A DNA stretch of 64,000 nucleotides from Sympetrum striolatum (GCA_947579665.1 OX388350.1:27747393-27811392); one strand, 5' to 3'; positions 46,460 to 58,004 are shown, counted from the stretch's first letter. Notes: a model not told the origin generated them from the sequence alone. A program made the numbers and translations.

Positions 46460-46520
46460 TGTTCCACAGGATATTTATTGCGACCGGTTTTGTCAACGGT
46501 TTGATATCTTCAAGTGGCTA
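46460..46520 (-). ncRNA. hammerhead-like motif, minus strand, eroded
   Basis: On the minus strand: TTGAAGA (consensus CTGANGA, first C changed), a hairpin TCAA-ACCG-TTGA as stem II, then CAAAACCGGTC (GAAA changed to AAAA), then GCAATAAATATCCTGTGG. Stem II is perfect. Stem I pairing is weak. It looks like an old copy of the same type of element. Confidence 0.45.
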
Positions 46521-46524
46521 TTTA

Positions 46525-48025
46525 GTGTTACTTCTTTTAAGATTTGTCTGAAATCACTCCAAGTGAAGCTTGATCGTATTTATTGTAGATTTTAATAAAG
46601 TTAACTTTTAATTCTCCGAGTAGAAATACGAACGCGTCTCTCTCTCTTTCGAATAAACTTAATTCGAACTTTAGGATTTTATAAAAGCACCTTCAGCTAT
46701 TTTAATCTAAAGTAGCGGTTTAATCCTTTCTAATGAACTCATTACGTGGGGTAAGAATGAAACAAAGAACTGGAGATTGCACGAAAGAAGCAATGACGGA
46801 ATAAATTCAGAAATGATTCCTCAATAACGGTTTTGTGCTTTACATAATAGTACAGAGATGTCTTAAGCATGGGGGAAGGGTGGAAAACCTCCTGGGACCC
46901 CGCCCCTATGCACGAACCTTTGAGAATCTCCAGAGGAAATTGCATAAAAAAATTACCCTCACTTAAGCTCGGTAACAGGTGGGGAAGCCCTAATATCGCC
47001 AGCTAATTTTAATAAATTCATTACAGCTACCAATATTGAGCGTTGTTATCCACATGTATTTTGTCGGAGATGCTTCGAAAATTTCTTTTTCTGTAGTCCC
47101 AAGAAAAAAGAAAGATCGGGCGAATTTAGAATGTCTGGCTCTTGGTGCTAACATCATACGGAGGGCATTTTCAAATGCAATAAAATAATTTGTAAGGCCA
47201 GTTTTGTTCTAAAATGTCTAAAGATTTATTTCGTGATAAGTTTAATCTCTAGTCAGTAGAAAAATATGCACAGGTAGACGGTATACTATACATATGTAAT
47301 GAAGGCTTTTCAAATTACACATTTAGTATTTCTTTAAGTATATTTTAAAAAGTATATTGAATAGAAGACATTATAGGCATAATTTTCTTACTCTAAATGT
47401 ATCTACGGACAAAAACGAGATTAACGGAGTATAAGAAAGCAAAGCAGCGGGATCAGTTGATACGAATGTAATAAGTCAAACCTGAAACTTAAGTTATTTC
47501 GATTTAACTTTATTAATGACGTTATGATACCGAGAATCTATCGATAATTTATCTTTTACTAACTGAGAAGTGGTCGCTATGAAAATAAAAATATAATTTT
47601 TTTACATATAATGATTTTTTATTTAATTTTTAAAGAGGCTTCTATTTATTTATTCTCTGCAAATAACACGACTGAATATCGAATAGGTGAGAACCATTTG
47701 CACGGAGTGTGTCATTGATAGTTCCTGATCCTTAATGAGCCTCTCTTAAAAATACATCCTCAGCTAGTTCCTGATCGGTCCTTCTTGTAGGAAATAAAAA
47801 GAGGTGCTAAAAACTGAAATACGTATGCGTAAATCATTAAAACAGTCGTCTCTTTTCACATGCCCGGAGGACTATGAACCACCGAATTCCCCCATTTTCA
47901 TGTTACAGCAGGGCTTGCCATTGAGTTTTCTGCCGAATTTAATTAAGGTATCCCTTCGTAAACTTCATTGAAGGAAAGGTGATTTTTCGAAAAAGTCCCA
48001 TCTGGACGAATCTGAAAAATCTTAC
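46525..48025. other. AT-rich non-coding DNA
   Basis: No gene or element recognised. Confidence 0.5.
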
Positions 48026-48034
48026 TGAAATCTA

Positions 48035-48265
48035 ACTCTGCGAGGAACAGCAAACGTCATCTAAGCTATCGCTCTTACACCCAAGGTCCCGGGTTCGAAT
48101 CCCAGCTGATCGGAATATTCCGATCTTGGAATGGCTGTGTGTGTTCGTGAAGAACCTCCTAACGAATTCAATAGAGAGCTTAGGAGGACTTCACTGATTA
48201 GAGGCAACTGTAGCTATGCCCAAAATAATGCTATCCGTTGCGATCCAACAGTACTATCCCTATGA
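48035..48265 (+). repeat. probable SINE with tRNA-related head
   Basis: ATCTAAGCTATCGCTCTTAC (A-box region) and TCCCGGGTTCGAATCCCAGC (B box) form a head, followed by a GC-balanced body of about 150 bp (CTTGGAATGGCTGTGTGTGT, then CTTAGGAGGACTTCACTG). A simple 3' tail is not obvious. AATATTCCGATC just after the head repeats the preceding CGGAATATTCCGATC palindrome. Confidence 0.6.
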
Positions 48266-48377
48266 CTTAATAATATATCCGCATAAAATGGAAGTAGGCT
48301 ACGTAGGAACAAATCTTGTTTCCATACACAGTAGTTGTCAGAGGTATTCCTATTGTATATAATATTGAGGTATAGTA

Positions 48378-48515
48378 TATTAATTTATTTATTTATTTAT
48401 TGTGCTTGACTGTAACAATGAAACAAACCATGTACATCTTTGGAGAGCTGCTGGGGTAGGGGAAGAGGGGGCGATTGCGCCACACCTACCCCAGCATGTA
48501 AATAAAGAATAAGTC
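48378..48515 (-). mobile_element. possible LINE 3' end with hairpin
   Basis: A (TTTA)n tail at 48382-48401 is followed by a 3'-UTR-like block with a perfect 12-bp hairpin (TGCTGGGGTAGG at 48449-48460 against CCTACCCCAGCA at 48485-48496). The layout resembles LINE 3' ends here, though the family is different. Confidence 0.45.
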
Positions 48516-48519
48516 GAGT

Positions 48520-49190
48520 CAAGTCGTAATGCGTAATTACGAGCAGTCTCAAGAATGTTGGTATCATCCCAAAGGAAACGAGCTTCCAATTCGTGTAAAC
48601 AAACTGCTGATATAGTCTTCCTTTGAGAAAGCATCGTACTCTTTAGATGAGAGACACTCCTCCGCCTTCACAATGAGACATTTAAACAGAGACGCAGGGA
48701 CTCATTCATTCCTTTTTTTGTCTCACTCCTTCCCTCCACACTCAATATCTTTCGCCGCAAAAAATCTTCTCCGCGCCCGCAGGCTGCAAAGAAAGCAAAA
48801 CGCGAGCGTATTATCATACGCTGGAAACTTTTTCGTCTTCCATTCATCAATTCGCTTTTTTCGGAAGGCAACACTTAATTTAATCAATGGCTTTTAGGGC
48901 CGTCCGCTTCCCGGGCTCTAATTTAAGGGAGAGGATTCAACCGTAAAATGCCGTTTCCCTCGCTTTGGGATGAGAGAGATGAAGGACCGATTCGGGAGTC
49001 TAATGCATTTTTCATTGTCCTCTTTAAGGATTCATCTTCGAGAGATACTTTCACGTCGTTATTTGAGGAGAACTTTCTATATCAAGGGGAGATTCGCACG
49101 GTAATGTGAACAAGCAGGCGTGATTGTGTTCTTTGGGTAAAACACTTTGAAGCATGACAGGTCGCATACAGGCTGTACTGCTGCGAAAAG
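48520..49190. other. unique DNA, GC-richer at 48660-49030
   Basis: No gene recognised. Overlapping frames on both strands at 48668-48897 have no domain. The section 48895-49030 has even composition and could be regulatory, without any specific evidence. Confidence 0.3.
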
Positions 49191-49191
49191 C

Positions 49192-49197
<6 letters not shown>

Positions 49198-49233
<36 letters not shown>
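49198..49233. repeat. (CA)n microsatellite
   Basis: An uninterrupted run of 18 CA units, directly seen. The uninterrupted run suggests it is polymorphic. Confidence 0.95.
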
Positions 49234-49234
<1 letters not shown>

Positions 49235-49237
<3 letters not shown>

Positions 49238-49740
49238 CGCTCAGTTGGTCGCTTATGGATGCTTAAGTTGGCCAGTTCTAGCAATGAATTGCTCGTTATT
49301 CTTGGTAGTTCTGCTAACAAGCGGTTTTTTAAAGAAATGAGTACACGCAAGTGTTCTGTGAATCACGAAAGTTTGGATTTTGATGATTACCATAATCTGA
49401 ATCAAGGTCTAAAGAATTATCCTGAAAGGATCTTTCAGTAATTAAGGATAGACGCGGAAGCTTTTGATAATATTTAATCAATAGTTTCAACTAAGTTCAG
49501 AAGAACTGGAGAAGAATGCAAATGTGCGTGTGCCATCCAGCCATCCTCGCTTGTAAAGAAAGAAAATTTGGAAAACGACTGTTAAAGAATTAGAGGTTTA
49601 AAATATCCAGTACCCCCTTCGGCGTTCCTCGTCTCATTCACCGGTATTCCGAGAACAGTAATGTAAGCCCACTTACTACCTTGCTCACTACCATCCCGAT
49701 TATCAGCTATGCTCTACCATTCGTGTCCCCGTAAGAAAGC
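49235..49740. other. non-coding DNA
   Basis: No gene. The short frame after the CA run (60 codons) has no motif. Confidence 0.4.
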
Positions 49741-49758
49741 ATAATTTAATTAAGTCCC

Positions 49759-49803
49759 CAGGACCTGAGACCTGAGAGGACCTGACCTGACCTAAGTCAG
49801 GAC
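49759..49803. repeat. cluster of GGACCTGA / GACCTGA words
   Basis: GGACCTGA, GACCTGA, GGACCTGACCTGACC and GGACCTGA occur within 50 bp, the middle ones at 5-bp steps. It is a tiny degenerate tandem repeat. Read as TGACCT it resembles nuclear-receptor half sites, but the layout is better explained by slippage. Confidence 0.6.
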
Positions 49804-49856
49804 CTGATGGTGGCGACTTAGCCGAAACTGGTTAAAAAATATATTTACCTAAGTGT
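49788..49856 (+). ncRNA. hammerhead-like motif, eroded
   Basis: CTGATGG (consensus CTGANGA, last A changed to G), stem II GGC-GACTTA-GCC, GAAA, then CTGGTT, which gives ACT/GGT as a weak stem III and T at the cleavage position. The 8-base word ACCTAAGT flanks it directly on both sides (49790 and 49847). Stem I pairing is not evident. Confidence 0.4.
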
Positions 49857-49864
49857 GGAAATTT

Positions 49865-50420
49865 ACTAAGATATATTATTTATCTATAATGTCGTTCCCT
49901 AAAATCCGGCCTAGTACTACAGAATATTTTTATCCTATTTGCATTATATTTCATGCGTTATTGTACCGTAATATTTCTCGCTTTTCATTTCCTTTCGTTA
50001 CAATTTTTATTAATTTTTCATGCTATCACCTCCCCTCAAAATTATCAGGATTGTTATTTTAATGGTCGGAGCATATTTTAGTAATTTTAAATTTGTCATA
50101 ATTCCTATAAACTAGCCATAATAACTAGCTGGGGCCGATCGAAATTCTGCCTACAATCGATAGATCTATGACATAACAATTTTTTCCCTCACATACACGG
50201 TTTCAATATTTTACATTAATAACTGCCCGTAATTGATATTAGGTTATAGAATTACGCATTTATAATATTAATGTTAAATATAGCCTACAGTCATGTTTGT
50301 GGTTATTTAGCTACTCAGTACTGTATGCTTTGTATAAGTACTCACGCTGAAATATTTTTTAAGTATGTTAATTTTTATTCTTTATTTTTTTTATTCTTCA
50401 TGTAGCAACCTATCACTTTT
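49865..50420. other. AT-rich non-coding DNA
   Basis: No gene recognised. Confidence 0.5.
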
Positions 50421-50424
50421 ATCC

Positions 50425-50702
50425 TCTTTACCTTTCCGAGGTTTGCACCTCCTTTTTGTGGTTTCTTTTTCTCTCGGGTGGATATTTTTTTCCGTGTTCA
50501 AAGAAAATTTTGATTTTTCCCTCCGCGAAAACAATTCCTTCTTTATTAATTATATTTATTTTATGTAGGTCTTTAGCTTCGTAACGTTTAAGTGAAACTA
50601 TCAACTTTCTTATTGCATTAATGAGCCGACTAATCTTAATATTTCACGGTACATCAAATGGTATGTAGGTTTTTTAGCCTCAATTTCGCCCAATAAAATA
50701 TG
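50425..50702 (+). mobile_element. LINE family B 3' UTR, diverged, plus strand
   Basis: CCGAGGTTTGCACCTCCTTT, TTGTGGTTTCTTTTTCTC and GGATATTTTTTTCCGTG parallel the reverse complement of 40225-40325. The end TTAGCCTCAATTTCGCCCAA then TAAAAT parallels the family terminus CAATCTCGCC.AATAAAG. Diverged, and no AAT tail remains. Confidence 0.5.
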
Positions 50703-50718
50703 TATCAATGTATAGTGG

Positions 50719-51342
50719 GTGAGTAACACAGGGACGAAAAGCTCTCGCGTAAGTAACACCGAATTTGGATACAAGGAATATGGAAAATTTATATCGGAAT
50801 GGATTCATCTCTCCCCACATTTGCAGCCCATTTCTCAGCCGCTCTCCCCCCTCGTCTTTTACGTCATCCAATTTTCTTCCCGCAGCGCCCTCCACCCCCT
50901 CTTCACTCCACCCCATGGAATACTCCACTTTCACACCCTTCCCCTTTACGCCGCTCCCCCTCATCTTGCCTCCCCTATCATTAATGGAAAACGAATCAAC
51001 CACTTAAATGTATCAGCCAACCTTTCTCATCATCGGACGTTCTTGCCGCTGGATGATACATTTCCCCCAAAAATTCCCTCCACCGTCCTTAGTGTTTTTT
51101 CCCATGATTTATGGGAAGTTTGGTCAGACGTGTTATTTGAACGTTTTTTTTCAGAATTGCGTCTTAGAGGGTTCTATGAAGATATGCAATTGTTGCACTC
51201 CGTGCTAATTGGATTTCGATCCAAACTGGTGGGCGTTAGGTTCACAAAGGTTCAAATTACGGGTTCGGCAGGGAAATTCCACGTTGCCAAAATTGGGTTT
51301 TCCTTACGGAGGGGTACATCCAATTATTTGGTGAAATTGTAA
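50719..51342 (+). other. 207-codon open frame, unrecognised
   Basis: The longest frame on the plus strand, starting from an ATG at 50719. The first 100 codons are in pyrimidine-rich DNA and are Pro/Ser/His-rich; the second half (FERFFSELRLRGFYEDMQLL) is more protein-like but matches no family I know. Pyrimidine-rich DNA lacks stop codons, so chance is the simplest explanation. A T-run followed by CAG at about 51145-51155 could be a splice acceptor, but no donor or second exon could be paired with it. I do not call it a gene. Confidence 0.2.
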
Positions 51343-51344
51343 TC

Positions 51345-51570
51345 AAAATACGCCGAAATTCGATAAGTTATTACTTCCTCCTCGAACTAAACGTCTAACG
51401 CAAAAGTCTCTCATTTGTGACATATTCTTAGAATTAAAATCGAGAGGAAAGAAGACTAAAGTCGCTTGAGTTGAAACCGGCAGTTGGAGGAATTAATTTG
51501 TTGAACCGGAATCCTTAGAGATTACACGATGTTATTGAACAAAGATGGTAATTAGTTTATCAGTTTTTCA
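51345..51570. other. 5' flank of tRNA gene
   Basis: No element recognised. Confidence 0.4.
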
Positions 51571-51572
51571 AG

Positions 51573-51644
51573 TCCTCGGTAGTATAGTGGTCAGTATCCC
51601 CGCCTGTCACGCGGGAGACCGGGGTTCGATTCCCCGCCGGGGAG
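51573..51644 (+). tRNA. tRNA-Asp (anticodon GTC), copy 2
   Basis: 72 nt, identical to the 27348 gene except for C instead of A in the D loop (GTGGTCAGTATCC). Acceptor, D, anticodon (CTGTCAC loop) and T arms (TTCGATT loop) all pair. A six-T terminator follows four bases after the 3' end (GAATTTTTT). The 5' flank is unrelated to those of the other copies, so each copy is probably transcribed independently from its own internal A and B boxes. Confidence 0.96.
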
Positions 51645-51649
51645 GAATT

Positions 51650-53420
51650 TTTTCCTACCCAGTTTTGTGATCTAATTATACTTACCCTTGAGATTTACTT
51701 GCCGGGTAAATTCGTGTGTGAAGCATTAAAATCAACTAATTACAACTAATGAAAATCGGCGTTTATTTTCTTGTAATTATTCTCCATCATTAATACTTAA
51801 CTCTTACGAACATTTAATAGTTTTTTGCGACTAAGGATTGAGTGGATAAATCCAATTACATTTTGATTAGATTAGACCAATATGATTCTTAACTTTAACC
51901 TGATGACAAAACATAAACTTTTAAAAGAAATTACATATGCTTAGCCTCGTAAATATACTCATCTTTCTGATAGTATTACTTCGAATCCTCGAAGAAAAAT
52001 AGCGAAAACGCAGATTATCTGCATCCTAACTATACCTAGGAAGAATATGTTTTCAAATAGATGTATGTGTTTTGGAAATAATAAATCTTCAAACAAGTTT
52101 GAAAAAGTTTTAAAACAATGCCAGGGACGCAGACAACAAAGAACCATGGAGAAAAGGAAAGCCGCATCAGCTCTGGCGAAAGCCCATAAATCAGAGACCA
52201 GGCGATGAGAATTCTTAATGTAATTTTCGGATTCAGATAGTCACACGAGCCTACGGTTTGGTAAGAGCGGATAGCATGACTGCCGAAGGGGTTATTCAAG
52301 AAGCGAATTAAAGAAAGCTATTTTTAATGCATCAAATTTCTTTTAACACACACTATTTTACTTTGACGGACGATTCATAAGCTTCATAATTGGTGTTAGT
52401 TTTACTTCAAATAATTTACCATTTCATCTATCGCAGCTAACTGCTGTGACTACTATCCAACCCCTTCTGTTCGATTCTTTGCCGATTTAGCTTATAGCTG
52501 AGCAGCTGTAAATTTTATTTATAAGGATGAACGTAATTCCTTATATCACCTAACCAATTAGGCTATCCGGGCCCATGGATATCCTAGTTGTAGCGCGTTT
52601 GCTTTCAGTGAAAGTAGAGCTAACTGAATTATTAAGAAGCTATCTATTGCGGTCTAGGAAAACCAATAAAGTGGCGCGGGAGTCCATTCGCTGTCCACAT
52701 GTCATCCATGATTTATACCGCTTGGTTAGACCATAGTTTCAACAGGGCTTTTTCGCTATGGATTTAATTAATTAATTTATCTTTAGAAACTAGAAAGCCA
52801 ATTCATTCATATGTTTTGTTTCCATATATTAGTAAAATACTTTAAAGGTAGTGATATATCAAGAGACACTGACCCATGCTTCATTCGTAGACATTCATAG
52901 AAATATGTTTTTCGGAAAGAAGCGCGCTCTCCTAAATAGAAAACAGGAATACAACCCTGAAGATGTAACCTTCTTTTAAGGGGTTCACATAAAAAGGACT
53001 TTTATCTCTGAACTACTAATGAAAATCAGTTAAGTTTATAAATCTTCATTCTGTATATATTTTCATCGACGTGTAATAGGTACGTGGATAGCAGTTCTCG
53101 AGATTGCGTAGGTTCAGACTCGCTAAGATTTAGCCCATTATTTAAACCAAGTATTTTGGGTTTTAAATATATGGGTTTTAGTTATTTTGTCTTTACTCTG
53201 ACACCCTGGTTAACTTTGGAAGCTGCCAAGTTCCTTTCTGTTCAAAACGATGTATCAGATAACTAGAAAATCATATTACGTAATATTTAAGGGTTTGCAA
53301 GTAAATGGTTGAAGAGGGTTTTGTAAGTAGTTGATTGACTCAGTATAAAAGAGAATTCGTCGCAAAGCAAGTAGTAGCAGATGAGAGTATCAAAACTGCT
53401 AATAGTCCACGTTGGAAAAA
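51650..53420. other. AT-rich DNA between two tRNA-Asp genes
   Basis: No gene or element recognised. A short CCGGGCCCATGG patch lies near 52567. Confidence 0.45.
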
Positions 53421-53423
53421 ATT

Positions 53424-53495
53424 CTCCCCGGCGGGGAATCGAACCCCGGTCTCCCGCGTGACAGGCGGGGATACTGACCACTATACTACCGAGGA
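53424..53495 (-). tRNA. tRNA-Asp (anticodon GTC), copy 3
   Basis: 72 nt on the minus strand, identical over its whole length to the gene at 51573, including C in the D loop. The terminator is six T residues beginning four bases downstream on the minus strand (GAATTTTTTCC). Because copies 2 and 3 are 1.8 kb apart, inverted and identical, they probably arose by a recent local duplication or are kept identical by gene conversion. The upstream flanks do not match. Confidence 0.96.
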
Positions 53496-53499
53496 CACA

Positions 53500-54715
53500 A
53501 TATTCATTAGAAAATCCAGAATTCACGTATCTTTAAAAATATATTTTATTAAACCTCTTTCCAAAAGATAAATCTTCTAATCTCCTTTATTTGTAACTTT
53601 GTTCCACCAATTTACTACCGATGAGTCTAAATTCTAATTCTTGGATTAGCAACAGTACTGCATTCTTATTACCCTATATTAGGTAATGAATTATCACTCG
53701 GAATTCCAAAGCAGTACAGTTTAAATTATACACACATTAATTTTATGAAAAGCATGCACAGTTTTCTGGATTAAAGCATAGTATTTTACACGTTACTCGT
53801 TTTTCCTTTTGTTTTCAGTTAAATGACGAAAAGCATTATCGTTTACATTTTGGCCCTGTTATATTCCAGTCGTATATAGTTTTTCTTCATGTATTGACGC
53901 TATCGTAAAACACAAATAATTCATTGTGCTAAATTGGCGAACTATCGAATAGTGATTGATGTAGTTACAATTATTTATTTAGTTTTATATACTTGTTATA
54001 ATTTTTCTCCTACTAACTACTTCAAATGGAAAATTCTCGTACTTGTTGCAACGACAAAATGTTGCTATGAACTTCAAACCAAACCATGGATCTTTTCTAT
54101 GGTTTAACATTTCCGGAACTGTGGTTATTGCTACATTTTGTTTGAGTCACTCATCAGAGATGAGTGTTAATAAAGTAAAATTGCGTATTTAGTTCGACAT
54201 ACTTTCGAGTTTATCCGCATTTAAGAGATAAATTATGTCTTCAATGTTATGAGGTAGTTAACGTCATTAAATGACCAATTATTAACGGCTACTTCCAATA
54301 AATAATTATGTATTATACCAAGGATAATTGTTTTTCACAAATAATTAATCGATAATCGATAGCTGACGAGATATTATGAAGTTAAATTCACATCTATATT
54401 GTTGCTCATTTCAAAGCTCATTCTACTATCTGGGATAATCATCGAGAGGTGGGGCGATCTCTCATTTTGGCTGAAATTGACTCTCAAATTGATTGGAGTT
54501 GGCTCCCAAATCGACTGAAATTGAGTAGAATTAGGAAGCAAGATGTTTATGTGCAGAGGGAGAGTAATGGCGAAACGTAATGGACTTAAAGATGTGTTCC
54601 GTCATAATGTGTGAACCTGCTTGTTAATAACTCACCTGGAACGAAAATTGTTCACTATTTTTATTACATCTCATCTACTTTTTGACCTATCATCTAATGG
54701 GACGTCTGTACACAG
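53500..54715. other. AT-rich non-coding DNA
   Basis: No gene recognised. Confidence 0.5.
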
Positions 54716-54717
54716 AA

Positions 54718-54850
54718 TAATTGTGACTTATCTACTTATTTATTTGAATTAAGATCCATACAAAGACCTTTACAAGGGATTACCAGACTTAAAATAGTCA
54801 TCAATACTGTGAATTATAGAACTACACATAAATACTTTAATTTCTTGTAA
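54718..54850 (-). mobile_element. possible LINE 3' end
   Basis: TTATTTATTTGAATTAAGAT then CCATACAAAGACCTTTACAA resembles a LINE 3' end with a TTTA tail on the left. No partner copy in the window. Confidence 0.3.
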
Positions 54851-54854
54851 CTCA

Positions 54855-55420
54855 ATATTTACTGAAATTATTATTACGTACTATTATAACTCCATACGTA
54901 AATAAGCAATACAATTTCTAGTTATAATAATCATAGCACCACAGACGTAATCGTCATGACTCCATTATATTAACTTGTCAACTAGTAACTTCAGTAATCA
55001 GTACTGAAGATAAGCCTTCCACAAGAATGTTTTGGGGAAAGAAGATTTTTTTCGTCACTCAACTCAGAAAACGAATAGGTACTTACTCGGCTAACCAATG
55101 TTTAATACGATGCGTACGAATGCACTAAAATACCAAAAATGAGTAAAACAAATTATTGATATTAATGTTTTACCATTTACAATATTCTGCAGCTTTAGCG
55201 CGTAATTAATTGATTTTCCAACTAACATTCTAAGTAATATTTTATTTTGTCTAACAAAGATTTCTGGCTGGAAAGGTGTCCTGAACATCATCCATTATCT
55301 TTGTTAGCCTATATTTTACAGTAAGAATTAATAGAAGATACTCGACTGTATATCTGTCTCTATGAATGGTTATCCAGAGATATAATTTTTCGTTGTTTAT
55401 GGAAATCTGCATAAAGAGAT
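54855..55420. other. AT-rich non-coding DNA
   Basis: No gene recognised. Confidence 0.5.
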
Positions 55421-55429
55421 CCTCATACC

Positions 55430-56360
55430 CCCTGTGCTTCAATCCCCTCCCGCAAGTCCATCACGCCCCACATTCGTTTCGCGACCTCGCCCATGAAAAC
55501 AGCCTCCCTCCTCTCCTCCGGTGGCCACACCGTTTTCGCTTCCATCTGGAGCCGTTTATCCCACCGCCGGCGTGGGAAATGGACTCAGCTGCGCGCGCAT
55601 CCGAAGGGTGAATCGCCCTCCCCCCGCACTGGGAAGGACACCTCGCATTATTTTTCCGTCCCTTTTGCCCCCGATCGCTCCCAACCTGGTCCAACGAGAC
55701 TCCGCGCGTCTTTATTTAGGAGCCCACTTCTCTTTTTGTTTACGTCTGCCGTTCGGTCAGCGAGCTATTTTTTCTCCCGATGACGCGCCTGCGCACGAGC
55801 GGCGCTGTTTTTTGTCGCGCGAGGTCGTCGCTTTGATTCCGCGGCCCGTCCACGCGAATTAAGCATCGCAAGGGGGGATTCCTCCATCGGAGGAAGTCGT
55901 TATAATTGGAAATTGCGGGTGGCGGCGGGAGGGGTGTCACGTGGGGGGAGAAGGGGCGTGCTCGCGAAGAGTGTTCTTGACTGGCCCCCTTGGGCGTGGG
56001 GGAGGTGGAATCGCTTTCCTCCTGCCAGACCTCGATCATCCCTCCCGGAGTTCCCTTTTCCTTCTGGTAATCCTCGGAACGGGCGGTGGCCGGTAAATAA
56101 CAGATGGCCCGGGGAGGGTGACTAAGCCGCTGTCGTTGTAGGAGGTTGTTCTGCCGAAATGAGAAATTCGCAGTTCTTGTGCGGACTTCCGGCCACTTCG
56201 GTTTCTCGTTGCGCTTTTTCCTCCTTTTGGAAGGCCCTTTGAGGGAATGCGGGCCGATTGAGTCGTTCCGTGTCATACTTCTGCTGTCAGGATGCTCCGG
56301 ACGTCTCATTTGGAGCCGTGCTTCTGTTCGTGGGGATGAAAGAAACTTCATAGCTTTGGT
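55430..56360. promoter_or_regulatory. CpG-rich island, best promoter/first-exon candidate
   Basis: About 900 bp of GC-rich DNA with very frequent CpG: I count eight CpG in 55561-55620, nine in 55741-55800 and eleven in 55801-55860, against one or none in typical 60-base lines of this window. Frames stay open on both strands (203 codons minus at 55740-56351, 113 codons plus at 55521-55862) because stop codons are AT-rich, and none shows a domain. No clear TATA box or initiator is seen. It may be a CpG-rich promoter, a non-coding first exon, or a conserved regulatory element. Confidence 0.45.
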
Positions 56361-56364
56361 ATAA

Positions 56365-57200
56365 CGGGCAGGCTGCAGTTTGCCATTCTGGTAGCAGGGA
56401 AATTCCTGCGGCCCCCATGCAGCTTTCTTTTACCTTATCTTAGACTAATTGTACTTTCGCGAATGTCTTAGATGCAGGGTAGATCAAAATACGACTATTT
56501 TTTGCCCTTGTAGAATTCTTCCTTTGAGACAGCTATCATATGAAAGCTACTCAGATACCACTGTTACTGAAGAATAGCATTCTTCCTAACCTGATCAATC
56601 ACACGTAGGGTCATGATGAACTTTACCATTTCCCATTCTGGCTCTGAGGAAAACAACAGTAAACTACCTCATTCCTCATCTTGCCTAACATGCTTCATTA
56701 CCTCCCTAATACTATCAGTTGTTAATAATTGAGGGTATGAGGTTCAAATTAGACTTGCATCTGATGGCTTTACAAACAGAATTTCGTGAGTCATTGGCAT
56801 CTAAATTCGATTCTTAGGAAATATAACATTCAAACTTGTTACTCCACTCTTTATTTTGTTTTTCATTCTTTTAATGTTCAAAGCTATCTATATTTCAGTA
56901 AAATTATCTGATCTAAGGAATGTTATTTTAACGCTACAAAAAATATGCAAATCAAATTTTAGCATACGTCTACAAACTTTTCGTCGCATACTTTTTCTCC
57001 AAGGAATACAGGTGTGGACCTAAAGCATATTGCCATCCTTACCATCCGAATGCCCCCCTTTTTTAGGGTTAGATATTATAGGAACAAAAATAAAATATAA
57101 TAAAGTTTACCAATCGCACTTGATCTTCATGGCAGTGCCTAAATTATATATTACACCTTCTGAGAGCGTATTCTCTACGGAAATTTAACTAAGTTTTTCT
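56365..57200. other. AT-rich non-coding DNA
   Basis: No gene recognised. Confidence 0.5.
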
Positions 57201-57206
57201 GAACTT

Positions 57207-57243
57207 AGCTGGAAATTAATAAAAATATTATTAATTTCCAGCT
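57207..57243. repeat. perfect 16-bp inverted repeat
   Basis: AGCTGGAAATTAATAA at 57207-57222 and its exact reverse complement at 57228-57243 with a 5-bp loop. The type is unknown. Confidence 0.9.
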
Positions 57244-57249
57244 GAAGAA

Positions 57250-58000
57250 AGGAATAGAAATAATTTAATTATTAATTTTCTATATTCAAATGACATAAAT
57301 GTAGGGATAATTTTATTGTTAATTTTCATTTTGATGCATTGTATAAATTTGATCATTAATAAATTATGTTTGAGATATCAAAACTGCCTTTTTGTTCAAA
57401 CACAACAACGTGTGAACGGGTACAGCTAGTTTTAATATAAACCTTAGTTTAGCTATTGCCTTAAGCTATTACTTTTTCAATTCACAACTACATTTTTCTA
57501 TGCGGAATTTTGCTGTACGCATCCAATACTTAGTTCTTTTTATTTATATTGCATTTACTTTCTTATAATCATTGTAGGACATTAATTTTTCACTAAACAT
57601 GCGAAATTAAATTATCGTAAATATTTCTGTGAAATTTTGTTTACATGCTATTCGCGTTAGTTTATTTTTCTCCCTTCGGCAAAGACGATAAAGAATATCA
57701 TGAAAGGGACATTAGCAGATCTAGGTGATCGAATTAAGTTAGTAAAATTCAGCTATTGCACCTTTTTAACAAAGGTTTTTGTTGTGTAGGCAACTTTGGA
57801 ATAAAAGTAGAGAAGCCTTACCAGGATAATTAGTTTCAAATCCTTTTGAAAATGCATTCAATATTTCGATTTATTTAAATATAAAATGAAATATTTATTT
57901 TCCTTATCGAAACTTCGTGTCAATCGAAATGTGCTAAGTAATTCCACATGAGCAGTCTCGTGCTAGAATACACAATGGCTGAGCGTCCCATATATTTGCA
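57250..58000. other. AT-rich non-coding DNA
   Basis: No gene recognised. Confidence 0.5.
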
Positions 58001-58004
58001 TAAA

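Noticed and set aside
48065..48110. Functional tRNA around GGGTTCGAATCCC
   Set aside because: Only the T arm is good; no acceptor or anticodon stem can be drawn.
49759..49803. Nuclear-receptor response element cluster
   Set aside because: AGGTCA half sites overlap at 5-bp steps, which two receptor monomers could not occupy; slippage is simpler.
50719..51342. 207-codon plus-strand frame as a gene
   Set aside because: Half lies in pyrimidine-rich DNA, no domain is recognisable, and overlapping frames are open too. Kept only as an unrecognised frame.
55740..56351. 203-codon minus-strand frame in the CpG island
   Set aside because: GC-rich DNA lacks stop codons, frames are open on both strands, and no domain or splice structure is visible.
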